From Dokdonella sp. (GTDB lineage: Bacteria > Pseudomonadota > Gammaproteobacteria > Xanthomonadales > Rhodanobacteraceae), in NCBI GenBank assembly GCA_023228465.1, contig JALOBC010000002.1:62001-126000 (forward strand): a stretch of DNA of 64,000 bases, given 5' to 3'. Below, one piece after another: positions 34,014 through 42,725 of the stretch (its first letter is position 1; each line of letters opens with the position of its first letter). The position numbers were made by a program, and so were the translations under genes. Below the pieces are notes generated by a model that did no database searches, was not told where the DNA came from, and saw nothing but the letters and a program-made list of their open reading frames with translations.

Positions 34014-36236
34014 ATGAAGCATCCCCTCGCGCTGGCCCTGGCCACGGCGCTCACCACCCTGGCCCTCGGCGCCTGCAGTGCACCATCAACGGACGATGCC
34101 GGTGCGACGCAGGCCGCAGCGAGTGCGGCTGCCGACAGCCCAGCAACTGCGCCGACCGCGCCCGCCGAGGACGCCGCCAACCCGCTGTTCACGATCAGTC
34201 CACTGCCGTTCCAGTATCCGCAGTTCGACAAGATCGAGGACGAGCATTTCGGCCCGGCTTTCGATCGCGGCATGGCCGAGCAGCTGAAGGAAATCGATGC
34301 GATCGCCAACAGCACCCAGGCACCGACCTTCGACAACACCATCGTCGCGATGGAGAAGAGTGGCCAGATCCTGGGGCGTGCCACGACCGTGTTCTTCAGC
34401 CTCGTCGGTGCCGACACGAATGACGCGCGCAAGGCGATCCAGGTGGACTACTCGCCGAAGTTTGCCACCCATCGCGATGCCATCTACCTGAACCCCAAGC
34501 TGTTCGAGCGGATCCAGGCACTCTATGACCAGCGCGCGGACCTGGGCCTGGATGCCGAACAGCAGCGCCTGGTCGAACGCTATTACGATGATTTCGTGCG
34601 TGCCGGCGCCAAGCTCTCGCCGGAGCAGCAGGCGCGCATGAAGGAGATCAATGGCGAGCTGGCCAAGCTCGCCACCAGCTTCAGCCAGAACGTGCTGGCC
34701 GAGGTCAATGATTCGGCCGTGGTGGTCGACACCAGGGAAGAGCTGGACGGCCTGCCGGAGAACGCCATTGCCGCCGCCGCGGAAGCGGCCAAGGCGCGTG
34801 GCCTGGAGGGCAAGTACGTCATCGCCCTGCAGAACACCACCGGCCAGCCGGCCGAGGCTTTCCTGAGCAATCGGGCGCTGCGCCAGCAGTTGCACGAGGC
34901 ATCCGTCGCACGCGGCAGTCGCGGCAACCAGTACGACAACACCGGCATCGTCGCGCAGATCATGAAGCTGCGCGTGGAGCGCGCGAAGATGCTGGGCTAT
35001 CCGAACTATGCCGCCTACAGCCTGGCCAACCAGACCGCCAAGACCACCGAGGCGGTCAACAAGATGCTCGGTGAGCTGGCGCCGGCGGCGCTTGCCAATG
35101 CCAAGCGCGAGGCGGCGGATCTGCAGGCCGTGATCGACCGCGAGCAGAAGGCCAGGGGTGAGGCGTCCTTCAAGCTCGAGCCCTGGGACTGGGCCTACTA
35201 CGCGGAGAAGGTGCGCAAGGACAAGTACGCCTTCGACGAGTCCGAGATCAAGCCCTATCTGGAGGCAAAGAACGTGCTGGAGAACGGCGTGTTCTACGCC
35301 GCCGACAAGCTCTATGGCCTGAGCTTCAAGCAGCGCACCGACCTGCCGGTCTACCAGCCCGACGTGCTGGTCTACGACGTGTTCGACAAGGACGGCACGC
35401 AACTCGCCATCTTCATCGAGGACATGTACGCGCGGCCGTCCAAGCGCGGCGGTGCGTGGATGAACGCCTACGTGCAGCAGAACAAGCTGCTCGGCACCAA
35501 GCCGGTGGTCGCCAACCACCTCAACATCCCCAAGCCGCCGCAAGGCCAGCCGACGCTGATGACCTGGGATGAAACCACCACCATGTTCCATGAGTTCGGC
35601 CATGCGCTGCATGGCATGTTCTCGAACGTGAACTATCCGTATTTCGCCGGCACCAGCGTGCCGCGCGATTTCGTCGAGTTCCCCTCGCAGGTCAACGAGA
35701 TGTGGGCCGACTGGCCGGAAGTGCTGGCCAACTACGCGAAGCACTACCAGACCGGCGAGCCGATGCCCAAGGAGCTGCTCGACAAGGTGATGGCGGCGGC
35801 GCAGTTCAACGAGGGCTTCCGCACCACCGAATACCTTGGCGCGGCCATGCTCGACCAGAACTGGCACCAGATCGGCAGCGTGGATGCGGTCCCGGCGGCC
35901 GATGGCGTGATGGCGTTCGAGGCCGAGGCCCTGAAGAAGGATGGCATCGCCTATCCGCCGGTGCCGCCGCGCTACCGCACGCCCTATTTCAGCCACATCA
36001 TGAGCGGCTATGCGGCCGGCTACTACTCCTACATCTGGTCGGAGGTGCTGGACGCCAACACCGTGGACTGGATCAAGGAGCACGGTGGACTGACGCGCGC
36101 CAATGGCGACCGCTTCCGCGAGACGCTGCTGTCCCGCGGTGGCAGCAAGGATGCCTCCGAACTGTTCCGTGATTTCACCGGACATGATCCGGAAATCGGG
36201 CCGCTGCTGAAGCGCCGCGGCCTGGACGTGAAGTAG
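34014..36236 (+). CDS. dcp: M3-family peptidyl-dipeptidase (Dcp), lipoprotein
   Basis: A 740-residue zinc metallopeptidase that removes dipeptides from peptide C-termini. The zinc motif HEFGHALHGM gives His526, Glu527 and His530, with the third ligand downstream in FVEFPSQVNEMW. RTTEYLGAAMLDQNWHQI and HIMSGYAAGYYSYIWSEVL are typical of Dcp. A lipobox (LALGAC, lipid on Cys at about residue 22) and an Ala/Thr-rich linker make it a periplasmic lipoprotein, unlike the soluble E. coli enzyme. It is monocistronic and followed by a TTCG-loop hairpin. Confidence 0.95.
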   Translation: MKHPLALALATALTTLALGACSAPSTDDAGATQAAASAAADSPATAPTAPAEDAANPLFTISPLPFQYPQFDKIEDEHFGPAFDRGMAEQLKEIDAIANSTQAPTFDNTIVAMEKSGQILGRATTVFFSLVGADTNDARKAIQVDYSPKFATHRDAIYLNPKLFERIQALYDQRADLGLDAEQQRLVERYYDDFVRAGAKLSPEQQARMKEINGELAKLATSFSQNVLAEVNDSAVVVDTREELDGLPENAIAAAAEAAKARGLEGKYVIALQNTTGQPAEAFLSNRALRQQLHEASVARGSRGNQYDNTGIVAQIMKLRVERAKMLGYPNYAAYSLANQTAKTTEAVNKMLGELAPAALANAKREAADLQAVIDREQKARGEASFKLEPWDWAYYAEKVRKDKYAFDESEIKPYLEAKNVLENGVFYAADKLYGLSFKQRTDLPVYQPDVLVYDVFDKDGTQLAIFIEDMYARPSKRGGAWMNAYVQQNKLLGTKPVVANHLNIPKPPQGQPTLMTWDETTTMFHEFGHALHGMFSNVNYPYFAGTSVPRDFVEFPSQVNEMWADWPEVLANYAKHYQTGEPMPKELLDKVMAAAQFNEGFRTTEYLGAAMLDQNWHQIGSVDAVPAADGVMAFEAEALKKDGIAYPPVPPRYRTPYFSHIMSGYAAGYYSYIWSEVLDANTVDWIKEHGGLTRANGDRFRETLLSRGGSKDASELFRDFTGHDPEIGPLLKRRGLDVK

Positions 36237-36255
36237 GGCTGACCCCCGGCGTCAC

Positions 36256-36275
36256 GGCGCGGCTTCGGCCGCGCC
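36256..36275 (+). terminator. UUCG-tetraloop hairpin after dcp
   Basis: GGCGCGGC-TTCG-GCCGCGCC forms an 8-bp stem with the exceptionally stable TTCG tetraloop, 19 nt after the dcp stop. No T tract follows, so it may end transcription with Rho or protect the 3' end. Confidence 0.5.
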
Positions 36276-36530
36276 AGCCTGGCCGCAACCCGGTCCTGGA
36301 GCAGGGCGGTTGCGGCCACTCGGGCATGGATACACCTGCAGACCGGGCCCGGCGTTTCGCCGCCCCGGATACCGCAACCCGGTGGCAGCCTGCGCCGCCC
36401 GAAGCCCGGCGGCGTGCCGATGGATGGCCGAAAGTCCCGGTCCGCACGGCGTGCCTGGCGGGTCGCCGGACTCCCGCTTGCGGCCCCGCTTGCGTGCGGC
36501 CGACCGGCACGCGGGGCGCGAGGCCCGATC

Positions 36531-38285
36531 CTACGCGCGCGGCGGATTGGCGCCCGTCGCCCTGGCCCAGGAATCGCGCAAGCTCACCACGCGGTTGAAC
36601 ACCGGGTGTTCCGCGCTGTGGTCGTGGCGGTCCGCGACGAAGTAGCCAAGACGTTCGAACTGCAGTTGCTGCTCCGGGCACGTGGTTGACACGGCCGGCT
36701 CCAGCCAGGCGCGCACGGTGCGTCGCGAGTCCGGATTGAGATGGTCGGCGTAGCTCTTGCCGTCGCTGGTGTCGTCCGGGTCCGGGACGCTGAACAGGCG
36801 GTCGTACAGGCGCACTTCCGCCGCCAGCGCGTGGCGCGCGCTGACCCAGTGGATGGTGCCCTTCACCTTGCGGTCCGCGCCGGGCATGCCGGAACGGGTG
36901 TCCGGATCCAGCGTGCCGTGCAGCGCGTGCACGGCGCCGTCGGCATCCTTGAGGACTTCCACGCAGCGCACGATGCCGATGCCGCGCAGGCGCACCTCGC
37001 CGCCGGGCACCAGGCGGTGGAAGCCGCGCGGCGGCACCTCGGCAAAATCATCGCGTTCGATCCACAGCTCGCGCGCGAAGGGCACCTCGCGCGTGCCGAG
37101 GTCGGGATTCTTCGGGTGGTTGGGGAAGGCCAGGGTTTCCTCGTGCGCGGCGTCCAGGTTGGTCAGCACCAGTTTCAGCGGATCGAGCACCGCCATGCGC
37201 CGCGGCGCCTGGGCGTCCAGTTCCTCGCGCACGCAGCCTTCGAGTACCCCATAGGCGATCACCGAGTTCTGCTTGCTCACGCCGGCGCGTTCCCAGAACG
37301 TGCGGATGGCGGCCGGTGGATAGCCGCGCCGGCGTACGCCGGCCAGGGTCGGCATGCGTGGATCGTCCCAGCCGTCCACCAGGCCGTCGGCGACCAGGGC
37401 CATGAGCTTGCGCTTGCTCATCACCGTGTAATCGAGATTGCCGCGTGCGAACTCGATCTGCTGCGGGCGGCTCGGCTGCAGCCACAGGCCGTTGCGGCGC
37501 AGCGGCTCGGTCAGGCTCGGGTCGCCCGGCAGGTCGAGCTGGTCGAGGAACCAGTCATACAGCGGGCGGTGATCCTCGAACTCCAGCGTGCAGAAGGAAT
37601 GCGTGATGCCTTCGACCGCATCGGAGACCGGATGGGCGTAGTCGTACATCGGATAGATGCACCAGGCATCGCCGGTGTTCTGGTGGGTCATGCGGCGGAT
37701 GCGGTAGATGGCCGGGTCGCGCATGTTCATGTTGCCGGCAGCCATGTCGATCTTCGCGCGCAGGGTGCGCGAGCCATCGGCGAATTCGCCTGCCCGCATG
37801 CGCCGGAACAGGTCCAGGTTTTCCTCCGGGCTGCGCCCGCGCCAGGGCGAATTGCGCCCGGGTTCGGTCAGCGTGCCGCGATAGGCCCGCACTTCATCGG
37901 CGCTGAGGTCGCAGACGAAGGCCTTGCCCTCGCGCACCATCTTTTCCGCACCGAGGTAGAGCACCTCGAAATAGTCCGATGAGTGGCGCAGTGCGTTCCA
38001 CTCGAAGCCGAGCCAGCGCACGTCCTCCTTGATCGCGCGCACGTACTCGGCATCTTCCCGGGCCGGATTGGTGTCGTCGAAACGCAACGCGGTCGTGCCG
38101 CCGAACTCCTCGGCGATGCCGAAGTCCAGGCAGATCGCCTTGGCGTGGCCGAGGTGGAGATAGCCATTGGGCTCCGGCGGGAAGCGGGTGGCGACGCGGC
38201 CGCCGTGCTTGCCGGCGGCGCGGTCGGCAAGCACGATCTGGCGGATGAAATGGTTGGGGGCGGGCGCGGCGGGGACGTCGGTCAT
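36531..38285 (-). CDS. glnS: Glutaminyl-tRNA synthetase
   Basis: A 584-residue class I tRNA synthetase. The HIGH-type motif is PEPNGYLHLGHAKAICLDFG and the KMSKS-type motif is VMSKRKLMALV. The region GKAFVCDLSADEVRAYRGTL and the C-terminal beta barrels (GTIHWVSARHALAAEVRLYD) match GlnRS and exclude GluRS. The ATG giving MTDVPAAPAPNHFIRQIV is used; 71 in-frame residues upstream are not part of the family. A direct glutaminylation pathway is usual for gammaproteobacteria. It is divergent from the DUF2007 gene. Confidence 0.97.
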   Translation of the reverse strand: MTDVPAAPAPNHFIRQIVLADRAAGKHGGRVATRFPPEPNGYLHLGHAKAICLDFGIAEEFGGTTALRFDDTNPAREDAEYVRAIKEDVRWLGFEWNALRHSSDYFEVLYLGAEKMVREGKAFVCDLSADEVRAYRGTLTEPGRNSPWRGRSPEENLDLFRRMRAGEFADGSRTLRAKIDMAAGNMNMRDPAIYRIRRMTHQNTGDAWCIYPMYDYAHPVSDAVEGITHSFCTLEFEDHRPLYDWFLDQLDLPGDPSLTEPLRRNGLWLQPSRPQQIEFARGNLDYTVMSKRKLMALVADGLVDGWDDPRMPTLAGVRRRGYPPAAIRTFWERAGVSKQNSVIAYGVLEGCVREELDAQAPRRMAVLDPLKLVLTNLDAAHEETLAFPNHPKNPDLGTREVPFARELWIERDDFAEVPPRGFHRLVPGGEVRLRGIGIVRCVEVLKDADGAVHALHGTLDPDTRSGMPGADRKVKGTIHWVSARHALAAEVRLYDRLFSVPDPDDTSDGKSYADHLNPDSRRTVRAWLEPAVSTTCPEQQLQFERLGYFVADRHDHSAEHPVFNRVVSLRDSWARATGANPPRA

Positions 38286-38487
38286 GCGTTCAGGCCGCCG
38301 GGGCGGCACCAGGCTGGGCAAAGCGGGCAGTGTAGGGTTTTTCGTGCGTCCGGGCACCCTGCGGGCGCCCGCGCACACGCGCTGCGCTGCCGACCTGCCT
38401 GGCGGCGCCGGCGCGCGCTTGCGCATTGTCCGGCGCCGGCGCATGGTGTAGGACAAGGGCCCGAGGCCGGACATCCAAGGGATCAAC

Positions 38488-38751
38488 ATGAAGATCATCT
38501 ATCGCGCGGAGAACATCATCGATGCCAACCTGGTCAAGGGTGCACTGGAGGCGGAAGGCATCCTCGCCTTCGTGAGCGGTGCCCACCTGATCGGCGCTGC
38601 GGGTGAGCTGCCGGTCTGCAACCTGGTTTCCGTCATGGTTTCGGACAGCGATATCGAGCGCGCCAGCCACATCGCGCGCGAAATCGACGCGGCCCTGCGA
38701 CAGGCGCCGGACGAGGGCGAGGACCTCTTCGGAGCCTCGGTGCTGGCGTGA
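38488..38751 (+). CDS. DUF2007 protein
   Basis: An 87-residue protein of the DUF2007 family (putative signal-transducing, PII-like fold). It begins MKIIYRAENIIDANLVKGAL, the family signature, with SGAHLIGAAGELPVCNLV and VMVSDSDIERASHIAREID following. The biochemical role is unknown. Direct repeats of GGCGCCGGCGC lie about 50 bases upstream in the divergent region shared with glnS. Confidence 0.9.
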   Translation: MKIIYRAENIIDANLVKGALEAEGILAFVSGAHLIGAAGELPVCNLVSVMVSDSDIERASHIAREIDAALRQAPDEGEDLFGASVLA

Positions 38752-38778
38752 GCGTGGATCGGTCGCGGCGCGCCGCGA

Positions 38779-39375
38779 CTAGGCCGGGAGCGCCGGGGCG
38801 AACCTGACCAGCAGCAGTTCGCCGCCACCCTCCAGCAGCAGGCGGCCCGATCCGGGCAGCGGATCTTCCAGCAGCAACGAGTCGCCAGCCTGCAGCTCCA
38901 GGCGCTGACCGCCACGGCTCGCGCTCGCCTGCCCGGCAAGCACGTGGATCAGCCAGTGCACGCCGCGATCCGGCGGCACGATCATCGTGCCCACCAGCGG
39001 GCGTGCCAGGACGTCGGCGTGCAGGTCGGCGCTGCGGGTCATCACGTTGAAGTCGCGCGTGGGGCCATCGATGAGGCGGCACTGGACGGGCAGGGCGCCA
39101 TCGAAGTGCGCCCGTGCAAAGCGGCGCGTGAGTGGCATGGGCTCCGCCTCGCCGATGGTCAGCTCGATGCCGTTGCCGCCGAGCAGCAGCAGATCGCGCG
39201 TGACGCCGGGAAACAGCGAGAACGGCCCGTCCGTTTCGATTTCGGCAATGCTGACGCGCCAAAGGAATTCGCCGGCCTCGCCGTCGCCTGCGGCGCTGCG
39301 CGCGATCTCGGTGGTCCAGCCGCCGTCGTTCTTCCAGCGCTGGCGCCGGCATGCGTTGGCGGGGATCAGGCGCAT
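38779..39375 (-). CDS. HutD-family protein
   Basis: A 198-residue cupin-like protein of the HutD/Ves family. The N-terminal motif WKNDGGWTTEIA is diagnostic. FLWRVSIAEIETDGPFSLFP and TRDFNVMTRSADLHADVL follow. HutD is often found with histidine-utilisation genes and is thought to modulate that pathway, but no hut genes are visible here. It follows the small SET gene by 43 nt on the same strand. Confidence 0.9.
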   Translation of the reverse strand: MRLIPANACRRQRWKNDGGWTTEIARSAAGDGEAGEFLWRVSIAEIETDGPFSLFPGVTRDLLLLGGNGIELTIGEAEPMPLTRRFARAHFDGALPVQCRLIDGPTRDFNVMTRSADLHADVLARPLVGTMIVPPDRGVHWLIHVLAGQASASRGGQRLELQAGDSLLLEDPLPGSGRLLLEGGGELLLVRFAPALPA

Positions 39376-39418
39376 GGCGCGTGCCCCGCGGCGCGTTGGC
39401 AGGCAGGGGCCAGCGCGC

Positions 39419-39880
39419 TCATCCCAACAGGTGCGCCAGGGCGCGGGTCGAGGCGCGCAGGCTGTCCTCCCAGCTCAGGCCCACGATGGCCTCGCCGGTG
39501 ACGGCGTCGCGGAATGCTTCCTCCTGACCCGGCGCGAGCAGGTGGCGGTAATCGACCGTGATCTCGCTGCCGGCGGCCAGGTCGCGGGCGGCGAACACGA
39601 AGCCCAGGTGCCACAGCGCGGTCGGTTCGAAGGCGTGGTTGATGTAGCACTCGTCCGGCCATTCCGGCGTCACCGTGTAGCGATCCTCGAACCAGCGTGC
39701 AGTGGCCGCGAGCAGCTGCGTTGCGTCTGGCAGGGCCAGTATTTCCGGCAGGGTATGGACGCGCGGGATCGCATCCGGCGCGGTGACGATGCGCGCGCGC
39801 GGCAGCGCCTCGTCGAGGAACAGGCCCAGTCCCGCGCCGGGGATGCCGGAAGGGCCGATGTGGTAACGGGGCAGGATCAT
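39419..39880 (-). CDS. Small SET-domain protein
   Basis: A 153-residue protein that is little more than a SET domain. GIPGAGLGLFLDEALPRARI is the N-flanking motif, CYINHAFEPTALWHLGFVFA is the NHS-like region and AAGSEITVDYRHLLAPG is the catalytic GEE-x-x-x-x-Y-like motif. It lacks a post-SET cysteine cluster. SET enzymes transfer methyl groups from S-adenosylmethionine to lysine side chains; the target is unknown. The segment INHA departs from the usual NHSC, so activity is less certain than for the second SET protein at 42145. Confidence 0.85.
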   Translation of the reverse strand: MILPRYHIGPSGIPGAGLGLFLDEALPRARIVTAPDAIPRVHTLPEILALPDATQLLAATARWFEDRYTVTPEWPDECYINHAFEPTALWHLGFVFAARDLAAGSEITVDYRHLLAPGQEEAFRDAVTGEAIVGLSWEDSLRASTRALAHLLG

Positions 39881-39962
39881 GCGCAGGCCGTGGACGGACG
39901 GGGCGCGATTCTAGCAGCGCAGTGCCCACGGGCGCCCCGGCCGGCCGCCGATGCGGCGCGCG

Positions 39963-40298
39963 CTAGAAGGGCCGCAGCGTCGGCCTGGGGTCGTCGCGCC
40001 TGGGCGGTTGGGACGGACCGAGGATGACGATGGCGTCGCGGTTGGCGTCCAGGGTCTTGTTGCCGATGCCCTTGACCTTCAGCAGGTCCTCGACCTGCGT
40101 GAACGGGCCGTTGCTGTCACGATAGGCGACGATCGCCTCCGCCTTGACCAGGCCGATCCCGGCAAGGGATGCGGCCAGGGTTCGCGCATCGGCGGTATTG
40201 ATGTCCACCTGGGCGAACGCCTGGGCAGGCAGGCTGAAGGCCAGCATCAGCAAGAGCGCGGGCAGGCGACGGATGCAGGCGGCAAGGGCGAGTTTCAT
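39963..40298 (-). CDS. comEA: ComEA-like helix-hairpin-helix DNA-binding protein
   Basis: A 111-residue exported protein. A signal peptide (residues 1-29, ending AFAQ) precedes a double helix-hairpin-helix domain: VDINTADARTLAASLAGIG, then VKAEAIVAYRDSNGPF and DLLKVKGIGNKTLDANRD. Such periplasmic proteins bind incoming DNA during natural transformation. No other competence gene is in the window. The C-terminal tail is Pro/Arg-rich. Confidence 0.9.
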   Translation of the reverse strand: MKLALAACIRRLPALLLMLAFSLPAQAFAQVDINTADARTLAASLAGIGLVKAEAIVAYRDSNGPFTQVEDLLKVKGIGNKTLDANRDAIVILGPSQPPRRDDPRPTLRPF

Positions 40299-40470
40299 GG
40301 CGTCATTCTGGCCTTGCCGGCTGCTTCGAGGCAGCGGCGATTGGCGCGTCGCAGCTTAGGAAATCGCCTCGATCGTGTGTAAGAGACTTCCTACACGCGG
40401 CAGGCCGCGCCGGCCAGGTCTGCGTCGGCGCGCTAGAATGAGCGATCCTCAGTTACAGGCAGGACGACCC

Positions 40471-41910
40471 ATGGATTCCAAGGCGCTCAGCAGCTTCGTC
40501 GGCAACTTGTGGGACAGCGAGATCGTTCCCCAGCTCGTCGAATACATCAAGATCCCGAACAAGTCGCCGATGTTCGACGCCGACTGGGAAAAGCACGGCT
40601 ACATGGACCAGGCCGTGGCGTTGATGGAAGCCTGGGCCAGGACGCAGCCGATCAAGGGCATGCAGCTGGAGGTGGTGCGTCTGCCCGGTCGCACGCCGCT
40701 CATCTTCATCGAGATTCCCGCCACCGGCGCGGGCGATGACGCGGTGCTGCTGTACGGGCACCTCGACAAGCAGCCCGAGATGACCGGTTGGGCGGAACAC
40801 CTGGGTCCGTGGAAGCCGGTAATCGAGGGCGATCGCCTGTACGGCCGCGGTGGCGCGGACGATGGCTATGCCATCTTCGGTTCGCTGGCCGCGATCGCCG
40901 CGTTGCAGGCGCAGGGCATCGCCCATTCACGCTGCGTGGTGATGATCGAGGCCTGCGAGGAGTCGGGCAGCTACGACTTGCCGTACTACGTCGATCATCT
41001 GGCCGAGCGCATCGGCCAGCCCTCGCTGATCGTGTGCCTGGACTCGGGTTGCGGCAATTATGACCAGCTCTGGCTGACGACATCCCTGCGCGGCATGACC
41101 GGCGGCAACCTGGTGGTCAACGTGCTCGACGAGGGGGTGCACTCCGGCGATGCCTCGGGCATCGTCGCCTCGAGCTTCCGCATCCTGCGCAGCCTGCTCT
41201 CGCGCCTCGAGGACGAGGTCAGCGGGCGCATCCTGCCGCAGGAATTGCACGTGGAGATTCCGGCCGAACGCGTCGCGCAGGCACGCCGCACCGCCGAGGT
41301 GCTCGGCGACGATGTGTTCGCCAATTTCCCGTGGGTCGAGGGCATGCGGCCGATCGACGCGGACCTGGCCGAACTGGTGCTCAACCGCACCTGGCGTCCG
41401 GCGCTGGCGGTCACCGGCGTCGGCGGCATGCCCGCGCTCGACTCGGCCGGCAACGTGCTGCGCCCGTGCACGGCGGTCAAGCTCAGCCTGCGCCTGCCGC
41501 CGACGCTGGATGCGGTCAAGGGCGGCGAGTTCGTCAAGCAGTTGCTGGAGAAGGATCCGCCGTATGGCGCCAAGGTGCGCTTCGATCTCGAAAAGGCCGG
41601 CAGCGGCTGGGAAGCGCCGGCGCTGGCGCCGTGGCTGGAGCAGTCGGTGGATGGCGCCTCACGCGAGTTCTTCGGTGCGCCGGTCGCCTACAACGGCGAG
41701 GGCGGGTCGATTCCGTTCATGGGCATGCTGGGCGAGAAGTTCCCCGGCGCGCAGTTCCTCATCACCGGCGTGCTCGGGCCCCATTCCAATGCGCACGGGC
41801 CCAACGAGTTCCTGCACATCCCGACCGGCAAGAACGTGTCGCTGTGCGTGGCCAGGGTGGTTGCCGACCACCACGTCGCCAGCGGCAAGGGCCTGACGCG
41901 CCGCGCCTGA
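40471..41910 (+). CDS. M20-family metallopeptidase
   Basis: A 479-residue di-zinc peptidase of the M20 family. Metal-ligand segments are VLLYGHLDKQPEMTGW (His), YGRGGADDGYAIFG (bridging Asp), IEACEESGSYDLPYY (Glu catalytic and ligand) and VCLDSGCGNYDQLW (Asp). The dimerisation lid domain lies between residues ~220 and 350. It has no signal peptide and acts in the cytosol, probably as a dipeptidase or carboxypeptidase like the CNDP-type members it resembles. The ATG at 40471 is preferred for AGGA 7-8 nt upstream; an alternative ATG lies at 40440. Confidence 0.92.
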   Translation: MDSKALSSFVGNLWDSEIVPQLVEYIKIPNKSPMFDADWEKHGYMDQAVALMEAWARTQPIKGMQLEVVRLPGRTPLIFIEIPATGAGDDAVLLYGHLDKQPEMTGWAEHLGPWKPVIEGDRLYGRGGADDGYAIFGSLAAIAALQAQGIAHSRCVVMIEACEESGSYDLPYYVDHLAERIGQPSLIVCLDSGCGNYDQLWLTTSLRGMTGGNLVVNVLDEGVHSGDASGIVASSFRILRSLLSRLEDEVSGRILPQELHVEIPAERVAQARRTAEVLGDDVFANFPWVEGMRPIDADLAELVLNRTWRPALAVTGVGGMPALDSAGNVLRPCTAVKLSLRLPPTLDAVKGGEFVKQLLEKDPPYGAKVRFDLEKAGSGWEAPALAPWLEQSVDGASREFFGAPVAYNGEGGSIPFMGMLGEKFPGAQFLITGVLGPHSNAHGPNEFLHIPTGKNVSLCVARVVADHHVASGKGLTRRA

Positions 41911-42144
41911 GGGCCGCCGGCGGGCGCGGCGGCGCCCCGCGCGCCGGGCGCGATCACGGGTTCGCCGAATGGACAAACGCGCAGTCGCCGGACAGCGGCT
42001 GCGCGCACGCCGGCCGATGATCGGATATGGCTGCCGCGCATGCCGCGCGGGCCCGCACATCGCCGCGCTGGCACAACCCTGCCTCGCGACGGTGGGGCGT
42101 GGCGGACGCGATATGATGCATGGCTTTCACGCCCCGGTGTTTTC

Positions 42145-42666
42145 ATGCCACGACGCATCGCCGCGCGCCGCTCGCCGATCCATGGCAACGGTGTCTTCGC
42201 CCTGGTCGACATCCCGGCCGGCACCGAGCTGATCCATTACGGTGGCCGCCTGCTGACCCACGCCCAGGCCGACCGGCTGTACGCAAACAGCAGCGACAGC
42301 GGCCACACCTTCCTGTTCACCCTGAATGACCGCTACGTCATCGATGCCAACCAGGATGGCAACAGCGCCCGCTGGATCAATCACAGCTGCGCGCCCAATT
42401 GCCGCGCGTTGCTGGAAGAATCGGCGCACGGCGACCCGCGCAAGGATCGTATCGTCATCGAGACCCTGCGCGACCTGCAGGCCGGCGAGGAACTGACCTA
42501 CGATTACGGCATCGTGCTGGAGGAGCGCCTGACGCCGCGCCTCAAGGCCATCTGGGCCTGTCGCTGCGGGGCGGAGAACTGCACCGGCACCCTGCTCAAA
42601 CCCAAACGCCCGCGCCGCACCGGTGGCGGGAAACCCGTGCCCGCCCGCAAGGCGCGCGTGGCCTGA
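42145..42666 (+). CDS. SET-domain protein-lysine methyltransferase with post-SET motif
   Basis: A 173-residue protein with a complete SET domain: SPIHGNGVFALVDIPAGTEL, then ARWINHSCAPNCRALL (the NHSC pseudoknot motif) and LQAGEELTYDYGIVLEE. A post-SET zinc cluster follows, WACRCGAENCTGTLL (Cys-x-Cys-x4-Cys). The basic tail PKRPRRTGGGKPVPARKARV could touch nucleic acid or an acidic partner. All catalytic elements are intact. Targets in bacteria are unknown. A TATGAT element lies at 42112-42117. It is followed by a small hairpin and the S46 peptidase gene. Confidence 0.93.
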   Translation: MPRRIAARRSPIHGNGVFALVDIPAGTELIHYGGRLLTHAQADRLYANSSDSGHTFLFTLNDRYVIDANQDGNSARWINHSCAPNCRALLEESAHGDPRKDRIVIETLRDLQAGEELTYDYGIVLEERLTPRLKAIWACRCGAENCTGTLLKPKRPRRTGGGKPVPARKARVA

Positions 42667-42694
42667 TCCGCGACCCCTTTGGGGGCAAACCACC

Positions 42695-42710
42695 GGCCCG
42701 TCGCCGGGCC
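42695..42710 (+). terminator. Small hairpin between SET and S46 genes
   Basis: GGCCCG-TCGC-CGGGCC, a 6-bp stem with a tetraloop, lies 28 nt after the SET stop and 15 nt before the peptidase start. It may attenuate read-through or lie in the peptidase leader near its ribosome site. Confidence 0.35.
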
Positions 42711-42725
42711 CTGCAAGGAGGTTCC

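Noticed and set aside
34086..36185. 699-codon minus-strand frame opposite dcp
   Set aside because: The sense strand encodes a complete M3 peptidase with HEFGH; the antisense frame shows no family.
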